NCBI RefSeq assembly: GCF_014646675.1
Contig: NZ_BMNS01000009.1
Span: 39,566-103,565, forward strand
Reading direction: 5' to 3'
Source of the DNA: Lutibacter litoralis
Lineage (GTDB): Bacteria; Bacteroidota; Bacteroidia; Flavobacteriales; Flavobacteriaceae
Length of the DNA: 64,000 nt
The position numbers and the translations under genes are program-made. Positions 41,302 through 49,254 of this stretch are shown piece by piece; the first letter of the stretch is position 1, and each line of letters begins with the position of its first letter. The notes under the pieces are model-generated. The model worked only from the letters and a program-made list of their open reading frames with translations, did no database searches and was not told where the DNA came from.

Positions 41302-41617
41302 AAATTTTAATAAGCACTAATGTTTTAATTACTATTAAACCACCATAAAACCATATAGGTGTTTTTACAGTTTCTTTTAGTTCGTAATAAGCTAATTTTA
41401 TGGAGCTTGGCATTGTTTCAAGTTCATATTCTTGCGTACAATTAGAGCAAACAGATTTCCCTAATTTTCCACCAGACAAAAAAGGAATATGAAATAAATG
41501 CTTGTAAATTCCAATCACTGAAACTTGCGTAGAATTTACAGAATCACATTTAGGACAAACAACAGTTTTTGCTATTTCTCTTTTTAATTCTGAAGTTTTT
41601 TTGCCAGCTAAAAGCAT
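41285..41617 (-). CDS. Zinc-ribbon membrane protein
   Basis: A 110-residue protein with two Cys pairs, CPKCDS near 21 and CSNCTQEY near 57, forming a likely zinc ribbon, and a C-terminal hydrophobic helix (residues 85-107). The first pair has the C-x2-C zinc-knuckle form. The ribD 3' end overlaps by 17 nt on the opposite strand, and yebC lies 8 nt upstream. Role unknown. Confidence 0.75.
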   Translation of the reverse strand: MLLAGKKTSELKREIAKTVVCPKCDSVNSTQVSVIGIYKHLFHIPFLSGGKLGKSVCSNCTQEYELETMPSSIKLAYYELKETVKTPIWFYGGLIVIKTLVLIKIFSKYF

Positions 41618-41625
41618 ATAATTAG

Positions 41626-42342
41626 TTACATTTCCATAGAGTGATACACATTCTGAACATCGTCATCTTCCTCTAAACGTTCCAGTAATTTTTCAACATC
41701 AGCTTGTTGTTCTTCAGATAATTTTACTGTAGTTGTTGGGATACGTTCAAAGCCAGAAGAAAGTATTTCTAAATTGTTTTCTTCTAAATATTTTTGAATG
41801 GCTCCAAATTGTTCAAATGGTGCGTAAATTAAAATTCCATCTTCATCTTCAAAAACTTCTTCAACTTCAAAATCTATTAATTCCAATTCAAACTCTTCCA
41901 AGTCCATTTGTAAATCTTCAGTTTTTACCCTAAAATTACAGGTATGATCGAACATAAAAACCACCGAACCCGATGTTCCCATATTTCCATCACATTTGCT
42001 AAAAGCAGCTCTTACATTAGCAACAGATCTATTATTATTGTCGGTTGCAGTTTCAACAACTACAGCAACACCGTGTGGTGCATAACCTTCAAATAATACC
42101 TCTTTATAGTCTGCAGTATCTTTATCACTTGCTTTTTTTATGGCACGTTCAACGTTATCTTTAGGCATATTTGCAGCCTTAGCATTCTGAATTACAGCTC
42201 TTAAACGTGCATTGCTTTCTGGGTGAGGTCCTCCTTCTTTAACTGCCATAACAATATCTTTACCAATTCTGGTAAATGTTTTTGCCATTGCAGACCAACG
42301 TTTCATTTTACGTGCTTTTCTAAATTCGAAGGCTCTTCCCAT
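41626..42342 (-). CDS. yebC: YebC/PmpR family protein
   Basis: The 238-residue protein has the family signature MGRAFEFRKARKMKRWSAM at the N-terminus (the flavobacterial MGRAFEFRK form) and FTRIGKDIVMAVKEGGP after it. YebC proteins act as transcriptional regulators in some bacteria and were recently linked to relief of ribosome stalling at proline stretches. The C-terminal acidic tail (LEEDDDVQNVYHSMEM) is normal. Eight nucleotides separate it from the zinc-ribbon gene. Confidence 0.93.
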   Translation of the reverse strand: MGRAFEFRKARKMKRWSAMAKTFTRIGKDIVMAVKEGGPHPESNARLRAVIQNAKAANMPKDNVERAIKKASDKDTADYKEVLFEGYAPHGVAVVVETATDNNNRSVANVRAAFSKCDGNMGTSGSVVFMFDHTCNFRVKTEDLQMDLEEFELELIDFEVEEVFEDEDGILIYAPFEQFGAIQKYLEENNLEILSSGFERIPTTTVKLSEEQQADVEKLLERLEEDDDVQNVYHSMEM

Positions 42343-42403
42343 AATTTTCTATTAAATTTTTGTTGTGCAAATGTAAAAAATTACTATGTGTTTTTACAAT
42401 TTT

Positions 42404-44032
42404 TTATACCTGAATTATTCCTAAGTTAAATTGTTTTTCAATAGGAGCGTGGTTGGCTGCTTCAATTCCCATACTAATCCATTTTCGAGTATCTAACGGA
42501 TTAATAACACCATCTGTCCATAAACGAGCAGCAGCATAATATGGAGAAGTTTGTGCATCGTATTTTTCTTGAATGGATTTTAATATTTCTTGTTCTTTTT
42601 CTTTTGTTATTTTTTCGCCTTGTTTTTTTAGGGAAGCAGTTTCAATTTGCAACAAAACTTTTGCAGCTTGTGCACCACCCATAACAGCTAACCTAGCAGA
42701 AGGCCAAGCAACAATCAATCTTGGATCGTAGGCTTTGCCGCACATTGCATAATTTCCGGCCCCATAAGAATTTCCAATAATTATAGTAAACTTAGGTACC
42801 ACCGAATTACTTACAGCGTTCACCATTTTGGCACCATCTTTTATAATGCCTCCGTGTTCGCTTTTGCTTCCAACCATGAAGCCAGTAACATCTTGTAAAA
42901 ATACCAACGGAATCCTTTTCTGATTACAGTTTGCAATAAATCGGGTTGCTTTATCTGCGGAATCTGAATAGATAACACCACCAAACTGCATTTCTTTTTT
43001 CCCGTTTTTAACAACTTTACGCTGGTTTGCAACTATACCAACTGCCCAGCCATCAATTCTTGCGTAGGCACAGACAATGGTTTTTCCATAATCTTTTTTA
43101 TACTCTTCAAATTCTGAATTATCAACTATACGTTCAATAATTGCTCTTATTTCATATTGGTCAGTTCTAGTTTTGGGTAAAATACCAAATATTTCATTAG
43201 GATTTTCAACAGGAAGTTTAGCTTTAGCTTTATTAAATCCGGCTTTATCATAATCCCCAATTTTATCAATAATATTTCTAATTTTTTCTAAAGCATCTTT
43301 ATCGTCAGCTGCCTTATAATCTGTTACACCACTAATTTCACAATGTGTAGTTGCACCTCCTAAGGTCTCATTATCTATGCTTTCTCCAACAGCAGCTTTT
43401 ACCAAATAGCTACCTGCTAAAAATATGCTACCTGTTTTATCAACAATCATAGCTTCATCACTCATAATTGGTAAATATGCACCACCAGCAACACAACTGC
43501 CCATAATTGCAGAAATTTGGGTAATTCCCATACTGCTCATAACGGCATTATTTCTAAAAATTCTTCCAAAGTGTTCTTTATCTGGAAAAATTTCATCTTG
43601 CATTGGTAAATACACTCCAGCACTATCCACTAAATAAATAATAGGAATTTTATTTTCTATAGAAATTTCTTGAGCTCTTAAATTCTTTTTTCCGGTAATA
43701 GGAAACCAAGCACCAGCCTTTACAGTAGCATCGTTGGCAACAACAATACATTGTTTTCCATTAATATATCCTATTTTAACCACAACACCACCAGACGGAC
43801 AACCACCGTGTTCTTTGTACATTTCTTCACCAGTCAACGCTCCAATTTCTATGTTTTCTGAATCTTTATCAAATAAATACTCAATGCGCTCTCTGGCTGT
43901 TAACTTGCCTTTAGCTTTATGTTTTTCAATTCTTGCATCTCCTCCACCTTTATATACTTTAAGTAATTTCTTTTTTAATTCCGATAATTGAAGTTTATTA
44001 AAATCTTCATTTATATTGAAGTTGATATCCAT
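42404..44032 (-). CDS. Acyl-CoA carboxylase beta subunit, methylcrotonyl-CoA type
   Basis: The 542-residue carboxyltransferase transfers CO2 from biotin to an acyl-CoA. It has the twin crotonase folds, with GGCPSGGVVVKIGYINGKQ near 75, VDSAGVYLPMQDEIFPD near 142, and GNSYGAGNYAMCGKAYDP near 420. These match the MccB group (leucine degradation) better than the PccB group, and a PccB-type gene lies at 61824-63377. No alpha subunit lies beside it, so it must be shared or encoded elsewhere. Confidence 0.88.
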   Translation of the reverse strand: MDINFNINEDFNKLQLSELKKKLLKVYKGGGDARIEKHKAKGKLTARERIEYLFDKDSENIEIGALTGEEMYKEHGGCPSGGVVVKIGYINGKQCIVVANDATVKAGAWFPITGKKNLRAQEISIENKIPIIYLVDSAGVYLPMQDEIFPDKEHFGRIFRNNAVMSSMGITQISAIMGSCVAGGAYLPIMSDEAMIVDKTGSIFLAGSYLVKAAVGESIDNETLGGATTHCEISGVTDYKAADDKDALEKIRNIIDKIGDYDKAGFNKAKAKLPVENPNEIFGILPKTRTDQYEIRAIIERIVDNSEFEEYKKDYGKTIVCAYARIDGWAVGIVANQRKVVKNGKKEMQFGGVIYSDSADKATRFIANCNQKRIPLVFLQDVTGFMVGSKSEHGGIIKDGAKMVNAVSNSVVPKFTIIIGNSYGAGNYAMCGKAYDPRLIVAWPSARLAVMGGAQAAKVLLQIETASLKKQGEKITKEKEQEILKSIQEKYDAQTSPYYAAARLWTDGVINPLDTRKWISMGIEAANHAPIEKQFNLGIIQV

Positions 44033-44107
44033 TTATAGTTACAATTTTATGGTTGCTAAAGTACGAAATGAATGTTAAATATCATTTTTTATATACCTAA
44101 ACAATAA

Positions 44108-44119
44108 TTACCTAGGTAA
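44108..44119. promoter_or_regulatory. Palindromic operator candidate for the MarR operon
   Basis: TTACCTAGGTAA is a perfect 12-bp palindrome. It lies where the -33 element of the DoxX promoter would be; a further TACCTA half-site is at 44094-44099. A MarR regulator is encoded in this operon, so autorepression is a reasonable reading. Confidence 0.5.
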
Positions 44120-44135
44120 ATAAAATTATTTTGCT

Positions 44136-44143
44136 TATATTTG
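44136..44143 (+). promoter_or_regulatory. Predicted -7 box of the DoxX operon
   Basis: TATATTTG matches TAnnTTTG and lies 21 nt before the DoxX ATG. No -33 TTG is at the right distance; the palindrome at 44108-44119 occupies that position. Confidence 0.55.
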
Positions 44144-44164
44144 TGTAGAATTTAAATTAATAAA

Positions 44165-44521
44165 ATGAAAACAAACAAAATTATTTATTGGGTGAGCACA
44201 GGCTTATTAAGTGCTCTATTATTAATGTCAGCCGGAATGTATGTATTTAACTATACAGAGGTTTCAGAAATGTTTATAGCATTTGGTTACCCACTTTACA
44301 TTATTTATCCGCTAGCTATTGCTAAAGTATTGGCAGTAGCAGTTTTACTAACTCAAAAACAATCAAAAATTAAAGAATGGGCTTATTCAGCATTGTTTTT
44401 TGAATTTATTTTAGCATTTTTTGCACATTATATGATTGGAGATGGAGAAGAAATAGGAGCAGTAATTGCATTGATTTTATTAGTAATTTCTTATATTTTT
44501 AGTAGAAAAATATTTAAATAA
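44165..44521 (+). CDS. DoxX family membrane protein
   Basis: A 118-residue protein with four hydrophobic helices, the DoxX fold (IIYWVSTGLLSALLLMSAGM at the start). DoxX-like proteins are small quinone- or redox-linked membrane proteins; a role in quinone reduction or thiosulfate oxidation is known only for some. First gene of the operon with an FMN reductase, MarR regulator and pirin. The set suggests an electrophile or quinone stress response. Confidence 0.85.
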   Translation: MKTNKIIYWVSTGLLSALLLMSAGMYVFNYTEVSEMFIAFGYPLYIIYPLAIAKVLAVAVLLTQKQSKIKEWAYSALFFEFILAFFAHYMIGDGEEIGAVIALILLVISYIFSRKIFK

Positions 44522-44534
44522 ATATAGTTTAATT

Positions 44535-45065
44535 ATGAAAAAAATAATTACCATTGGAGCAAGTACAAGTAAAGACTCCATTAATAAAATATTTGTGGAA
44601 TACACGGGAGGTTTGCTAAACAATGTTGAGGTTTTAAACATTGATTTAAACAATTATGAAATGCCACTCTTTTCTGTTGATGTTGAAGCAGAGGAAGGTT
44701 TTCCTAAAGGTGCAACAGAGTTAAATGAAGTAATTGATTCTGTAGATGGTTTTATAATTTCTTTTGCTGAACATAACGGAGCATATTCAGCAGCATTTAA
44801 GAATGCATTTGATTGGTTGTCAAGAATTAATGGAAAAGTTTGGAGGGATAAACCAATGTTGTTGCTGGCTACCTCCCCGGGTCCACGTGGCGGACAATCT
44901 GTTTTAGAAATCGCCACTGCAAGATTTCCATTTAATGGAGGTAATATTATTGGAAGCATGTCACTTCCTTCTTTTTTAGATAATTTTAAAGAAGGTAAGT
45001 TAGTTGAGGAAGATTTAAAATCGAACCTTTTAAAGCTTGTCGGTGATTTTCAAAAAGCGATTTAG
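44535..45065 (+). CDS. NADPH-dependent FMN reductase
   Basis: The 176-residue flavoprotein has the flavodoxin-like fold: IITIGASTSKDSIN near 3 (phosphate loop for FMN), EHNGAYSAAFKNAFDWLSR near 78, and LLATSPGPRGGQSVLE near 110. Such enzymes reduce quinones, azo compounds or chromate. It follows DoxX by 13 nt and precedes the MarR gene by 2 nt. The true substrate cannot be told. Confidence 0.9.
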   Translation: MKKIITIGASTSKDSINKIFVEYTGGLLNNVEVLNIDLNNYEMPLFSVDVEAEEGFPKGATELNEVIDSVDGFIISFAEHNGAYSAAFKNAFDWLSRINGKVWRDKPMLLLATSPGPRGGQSVLEIATARFPFNGGNIIGSMSLPSFLDNFKEGKLVEEDLKSNLLKLVGDFQKAI

Positions 45066-45067
45066 TT

Positions 45068-45526
45068 GTGGCAGAATTTTCTAAAGAAATCAATTCAACA
45101 TTTCCAAATGAGCGAATTAAAGCGTTGTTAAATATAAAGTTTACAGCAAATTATTTCGATACTATTGGGAATATACAGTTAAAACCTTTTAATATTTCGG
45201 AACAACAATACAATATTTTAAGAATTTTAAGAGGAGCAAAAGAGGCTATTACTGTAAAAACTGTAAAAGATAGAATGGTTCAAAAATCTCCAAATGCCAC
45301 ACGTTTAATGGATAAATTATGTGATAAGGATTTGATTGAACGTACGCGCTGTGAAAATGATAGGCGTGTAGTTTACGTTAAAATAACTAAAAAAGGGTTG
45401 GGTTTATTAGGAGAAATTAAAATGGATGACTTAAATCACTATCTAACTAATATTTCTGAAAATGAAGCTAAACTATTGAATCAACTTTTAGATAAATTTA
45501 GAACATATGAAGACAAAAGTATTTAA
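45068..45526 (+). CDS. MarR family transcriptional regulator
   Basis: The start is a GTG two nucleotides after the reductase stop. The 152-residue product has the winged helix-turn-helix MarR pattern: ISEQQYNILRILRGA near residue 43, KDRMVQKSPNATRLMDKLCDK near 67 (recognition helix) and the wing RTRCENDRRVVYVKITKKG near 92. The likely operator is the palindrome upstream of the DoxX gene. A single Cys lies in the wing and another just before it, so thiol sensing is possible but not shown. Pirin overlaps its end by 20 nt. Confidence 0.9.
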   Translation: MAEFSKEINSTFPNERIKALLNIKFTANYFDTIGNIQLKPFNISEQQYNILRILRGAKEAITVKTVKDRMVQKSPNATRLMDKLCDKDLIERTRCENDRRVVYVKITKKGLGLLGEIKMDDLNHYLTNISENEAKLLNQLLDKFRTYEDKSI

Positions 45527-46229
45527 AGCGAATGAAAGAGGAACAGCCGACCATGGTTGGTTAAAAGCGAATTTCTCATTTAGTTTTGCACATTATTATA
45601 ATCCAGAAAAAATTAATTTTGGTGCTTTAAGAGTGCTCAATGATGATGTTATTGAGGGAGGAATGGGGTTTGGAACACATCCGCATGAAAATATGGAAAT
45701 AATTACAATTCCGTTAAAAGGTTCTCTAAAACATAGAGATTCTATGAGTAATAAATGGATTCCAATTGAAACTGGCGAAGTTCAAGTAATGAGCGCTGGG
45801 AGCGGAGTACAACATTCTGAAATGAATAACCATCCAAATGAAGAAATTAATTTATTTCAAATTTGGATTATTCCAAACAAAGAAAATGTAACTCCGAGAT
45901 ACGATCAAAAAAAGTTTGATGAATCAGAAAGAAAAAATAAGTTGCAAGTGTTGGTTTCTTCCATAGATAATCCTATTGAAGATTCTTTAACAATTCATCA
46001 GGATGCAAAAATTTCAAGGGTTGATTTAGATAAAAACACCGATTTTAAATATAATTTAGAAGCTAAATATCAGGGTGTTTATATTATGATGATCGATGGG
46101 GAGATACAACTTGAAAATGAAATTTTAAACAAACGCGATGCAATTGGTATTGAACAAACTAGTATAATTGATATTCATGCATTGGAAAAATCACAATTAT
46201 TAATAATAGAAGTCCCAATGCGTTTTTAA
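45507..46229 (+). CDS. Pirin family protein
   Basis: A bicupin-fold protein of 240 residues. The metal site motifs are GFGTHPHENMEII near 52 and AGSGVQHSEMNN near 97, giving three His and one Glu ligand. Bacterial pirins have quercetinase or redox-sensing roles, with the iron as likely cofactor. It is the last gene of the DoxX-MarR operon; the ATG lies within the MarR gene. A terminator follows at 46255. Confidence 0.92.
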   Translation: MKTKVFKANERGTADHGWLKANFSFSFAHYYNPEKINFGALRVLNDDVIEGGMGFGTHPHENMEIITIPLKGSLKHRDSMSNKWIPIETGEVQVMSAGSGVQHSEMNNHPNEEINLFQIWIIPNKENVTPRYDQKKFDESERKNKLQVLVSSIDNPIEDSLTIHQDAKISRVDLDKNTDFKYNLEAKYQGVYIMMIDGEIQLENEILNKRDAIGIEQTSIIDIHALEKSQLLIIEVPMRF

Positions 46230-46254
46230 TACCTATTCTTTTCGTATAAGAAAT

Positions 46255-46281
46255 AAACACTCACAATGTATGCGAGTGTTT
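46255..46281 (+). terminator. Terminator of the DoxX-pirin operon
   Basis: AAACACTC and GAGTGTTT form an 8-bp stem around an 11-nt loop, 25 nt after the pirin stop, followed by TTT. Confidence 0.65.
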
Positions 46282-46360
46282 TTTATGCAATTCATTTTAA
46301 TTTACGATATTTGCGCACACAATTATTTTTTAAAGATAATTAACAAAAACATACAAAAAA

Positions 46361-46537
46361 ATGAATAAAAATACGGTATTAGCTTGGGCTACGGCAATTA
46401 TGTTAATAGTTGGACTAGGTCTTATTGCTCTTGGAGCATTTAGGTATAATGAAGTTGCAGGATGGGGATTTGCATCTGTAGGAGTCGGTTTTTTTGCAAT
46501 TGCATGGGTTTTTAATGCATTAAAAGGAAGAGTTTAA
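46361..46537 (+). CDS. CAL67264 family small membrane protein
   Basis: I found this 58-residue gene by translating the gap. The ATG at 46361 gives MNKNTVLAWATAIMLIVGLG and the product ends NALKGRV before a TAA. Two hydrophobic helices are visible. The sequence matches a small Bacteroidota membrane family named after Gramella CAL67264; its function is unknown. It lies between the terminator of the pirin operon and ettA, with about 150 nt to ettA. Confidence 0.8.
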   Translation: MNKNTVLAWATAIMLIVGLGLIALGAFRYNEVAGWGFASVGVGFFAIAWVFNALKGRV

Positions 46538-46687
46538 GACTTCGTTAGACAGTCAAAAATCAAAAGTTGGAAAAGTTGAAAAATCTAAAATTAGATGTTT
46601 GAAGATAGGAGTCTAAATTTTAGATGACAAATAATTATAACTTAATTCCAACGCACAAATACTAATAAAAATTAACAATATTATAAT

Positions 46688-48379
46688 ATGTCAGACGATA
46701 AGAAAGTAATCTTTTCAATGTCCGGTTTATCAAAAACCTATCAAGGAGCAAATAAACCAGTTTTAAAAAATATTTATTTAAGCTTTTTTTATGGAGCTAA
46801 AATCGGAATTTTAGGTCTAAATGGTTCAGGAAAATCTACTTTGTTGAAGATTATTGCTGGAATTGAAAAAAACTACCAAGGAGATGTTGTTTTTGCACCA
46901 GGCTATTCTGTTGGGTTTTTATCACAAGAACCTAAATTAGATGATTCTAAAACAGTAATGGATATTGTAAAAGAAGGTGTTGCAGAAACTGTAGCTATTT
47001 TAGATGAATACAACAAAATAAACGACATGTTTGGTTTGGAGGAAGTGTATTCAGATGCTGATAAAATGGATAAATTAATGGCTCAGCAAGCTATTCTTCA
47101 AGATAAAATAGATGCTGCAAATGCTTGGGAATTAGACACTAAATTAGAAATCGCTATGGATGCGTTGCGTACTCCTGATGGCGATACGCCAATTAAAAAC
47201 TTATCTGGTGGTGAACGCAGAAGGGTAGCATTGTGTAGATTGTTATTGCAAGAGCCAGATGTATTATTATTAGATGAGCCAACAAACCATTTAGATGCAG
47301 AATCTGTACATTGGTTAGAGCATCATTTACAACAATATAAAGGAACTGTAATTGCAGTAACACACGATAGGTATTTCTTAGATAATGTTGCAGGTTGGAT
47401 TTTAGAGTTGGATAGAGGAGAGGGAATTCCTTGGAAAGGAAATTATTCTTCTTGGTTAGATCAAAAATCGAAACGTTTGGCTTTGGAATCTAAGACAGCT
47501 TCTAAACGACAAAAAACATTAGAGCGAGAGTTAGAGTGGGTGCGTCAAGGTGCAAAAGGGCGTCAAACAAAGCAAAAAGCACGTTTGAAAAATTATGACA
47601 AATTAATGAGTCAGGATCAAAATCAACTAGATGAAAAACTAGAGATTTACATTCCAAATGGACCACGTTTAGGAACCAAGGTTATTGAAGCAAAAGGAGT
47701 TTCAAAAGCATTTGGAGATAAATTATTATACGAAGATTTAAACTTTAATTTACCGCAAGCAGGAATTGTTGGTATTATTGGTCCGAACGGAGCAGGTAAA
47801 ACCACTATTTTTAAAATGATTATGAATGAATTAGCTCCCGACAAAGGAGAATTTATTGTTGGTGATACTGCAAAAATAGCGTACGTAGATCAAAGTCATT
47901 CTAATATTGATCCAGAGAAAACTATTTGGCAAAACTTTTCAGATGAACAAGAATTGATTTTAATGGGTGGAAAACAAGTAAATTCTCGTGCTTATTTAAG
48001 TCGTTTTAATTTCTCAGGAAGTGATCAGAATAAAAAAGTAGATACCTTATCGGGAGGAGAACGTAATAGATTGCATTTAGCAATGACGTTGCGTGAAGAG
48101 GGGAACGTTTTATTGTTAGATGAGCCAACTAACGATTTGGATGTAAATACATTAAGAGCTTTAGAGGAAGGTTTAGAAAACTTTGCAGGTTGCGCTGTTG
48201 TTATTAGTCACGACCGTTGGTTTTTAGATAGAATTTGTACTCATATTTTAGCTTTTGAAGGAGATAGTCAGGTGTATTTCTTTGAAGGATCTTTTTCAGA
48301 TTATGAAGAAAATAAGAAAAAACGCCTTGGTGGTGATTTAATGCCGAAACGAATAAAATATAAAAAATTAATTAGATAG
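46688..48379 (+). CDS. ettA: Energy-dependent translational throttle ABC-F ATPase EttA
   Basis: EttA is an ABC-F protein that binds the ribosomal E site and gates the first peptide bond according to the ADP/ATP ratio. The 563 residues hold two ABC domains: Walker A GLNGSGKST near 37 and signature LSGGERRRVALCRLL near 170, then GPNGAGKTT near 363 and LSGGERNRLHLAMTL near 455. The linker with the arm segment (KRQKTLERELEWVRQGAKGR) matches the EttA subgroup. Length is close to the Escherichia coli protein. No membrane partner is present, as expected. Confidence 0.95.
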   Translation: MSDDKKVIFSMSGLSKTYQGANKPVLKNIYLSFFYGAKIGILGLNGSGKSTLLKIIAGIEKNYQGDVVFAPGYSVGFLSQEPKLDDSKTVMDIVKEGVAETVAILDEYNKINDMFGLEEVYSDADKMDKLMAQQAILQDKIDAANAWELDTKLEIAMDALRTPDGDTPIKNLSGGERRRVALCRLLLQEPDVLLLDEPTNHLDAESVHWLEHHLQQYKGTVIAVTHDRYFLDNVAGWILELDRGEGIPWKGNYSSWLDQKSKRLALESKTASKRQKTLERELEWVRQGAKGRQTKQKARLKNYDKLMSQDQNQLDEKLEIYIPNGPRLGTKVIEAKGVSKAFGDKLLYEDLNFNLPQAGIVGIIGPNGAGKTTIFKMIMNELAPDKGEFIVGDTAKIAYVDQSHSNIDPEKTIWQNFSDEQELILMGGKQVNSRAYLSRFNFSGSDQNKKVDTLSGGERNRLHLAMTLREEGNVLLLDEPTNDLDVNTLRALEEGLENFAGCAVVISHDRWFLDRICTHILAFEGDSQVYFFEGSFSDYEENKKKRLGGDLMPKRIKYKKLIR

Positions 48380-48434
48380 TTTTAAAAGCTTCCAATATTA
48401 AGGTATTGAAATAAATAATTAGAAAAGTCTTTAT

Positions 48435-48475
48435 TTAGATTCCGTTCAATTAGTTAGTTACTGAACGGAGTCTAA
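48435..48475. terminator. Convergent hairpin between ettA and the Crp/Fnr gene
   Basis: TTAGATTCCGTTCA and TGAACGGAGTCTAA pair over 14 positions with one G-U wobble, around a 13-nt loop. It stands between two convergent gene ends and may serve both. No long T run follows on either side. Confidence 0.5.
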
Positions 48476-48500
48476 AAAGCAGTTTACTTTCTTTTTATAG

Positions 48501-49154
48501 CTATATATTATCTATTATTATTCTATTACGTCTAATTTTAATTTTACCTTCCTTTTCAAGTATCTTTAAAAGTCTAGAAACTACAACTCTTGATGTATTT
48601 AAATCATCCGCAATATCTTGATGGGTTATTTTTAACACATTGTCTTTCATTATCTTAACTTTGTCTGTTAAGTACTTAAGCAATCTATCATCTAGTTTCA
48701 TAAATGCTAGGCTATCTATAGATTCAACCATTTCGAGCAAACGCATATGATAGCTGTCTATAATAAAATGTCTCCAACTTTCATAATTTTTAAGCCATTG
48801 ATCAATTTTATCTACAGGTATAAAAATACTTTCGGTTTCTCTTTCTGTTACTCCTCTAAAAATACTTTCAGTTTTATGAAGACAGTTTATAAAGGAGATT
48901 GCACAAGTGTCTCCTTTTTCTAAAAAGTAAAGGGCAATTTCATCACCTTTATCATCTTCACGAATTATTTTAACGGCACCACTTAATATTAATGGTATAT
49001 GTGTCATTTTATCACCAATATCAATTAGTAATTCGTTACTTTCAATTTTTCTTAAAATACCATTTTCGATAATCTCATCAATTAATTCATCTTCAAAAAT
49101 AGTTGCAAAATGATTATTTAATTTTTCTCTTAATATATCTTTATCGGTAGTCAT
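48501..49154 (-). CDS. Crp/Fnr family transcriptional regulator
   Basis: A 217-residue protein with a cyclic-nucleotide-type sensor domain (residues 20-130) and a winged helix-turn-helix (DIADDLNTSRVVVSRLLKIL near 182). The FNR N-terminal cluster cysteines are absent. The only cysteines are Cys84 and Cys91 (TCAISFINC) in the sensor domain, a spacing suited to thiol or persulfide sensing. It follows the porin of the rhodanese operon, from which it is separated by a terminator, and has a TAAATTTG promoter of its own. It probably controls the sulfur genes; the two dyads described upstream are its likely sites. Confidence 0.9.
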   Translation of the reverse strand: MTTDKDILREKLNNHFATIFEDELIDEIIENGILRKIESNELLIDIGDKMTHIPLILSGAVKIIREDDKGDEIALYFLEKGDTCAISFINCLHKTESIFRGVTERETESIFIPVDKIDQWLKNYESWRHFIIDSYHMRLLEMVESIDSLAFMKLDDRLLKYLTDKVKIMKDNVLKITHQDIADDLNTSRVVVSRLLKILEKEGKIKIRRNRIIIDNI

Positions 49155-49178
49155 TTTTACTTTTTAAAAGTTGTTCTA

Positions 49179-49186
49179 CAAATTTA
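49179..49186 (-). promoter_or_regulatory. Predicted -7 box of the Crp/Fnr gene
   Basis: The minus strand reads TAAATTTG, 24 nt before the ATG and downstream of the porin terminator. This gives the regulator its own transcript. Confidence 0.5.
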
Positions 49187-49202
49187 CGAAAAAAAAGGCA
49201 TA

Positions 49203-49234
49203 AAAAAACTCCTGATATTACTCAGAAGTTTTTT
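49203..49234 (-). terminator. Terminator after the porin gene
   Basis: AAAAAACT-c-CTGA pairs with TCAG-a-AGTTTTTT around a six-base loop. It lies 20 nt behind the porin stop on the minus strand and ends the rhodanese-porin operon. Confidence 0.75.
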
Positions 49235-49254
49235 AATTCAAATTAATTTATGTT

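Noticed and set aside
42223..43991. Several plus-strand frames opposite yebC and the acyl-CoA carboxylase gene
   Set aside because: They mirror strongly conserved coding sequence on the other strand and have odd composition.
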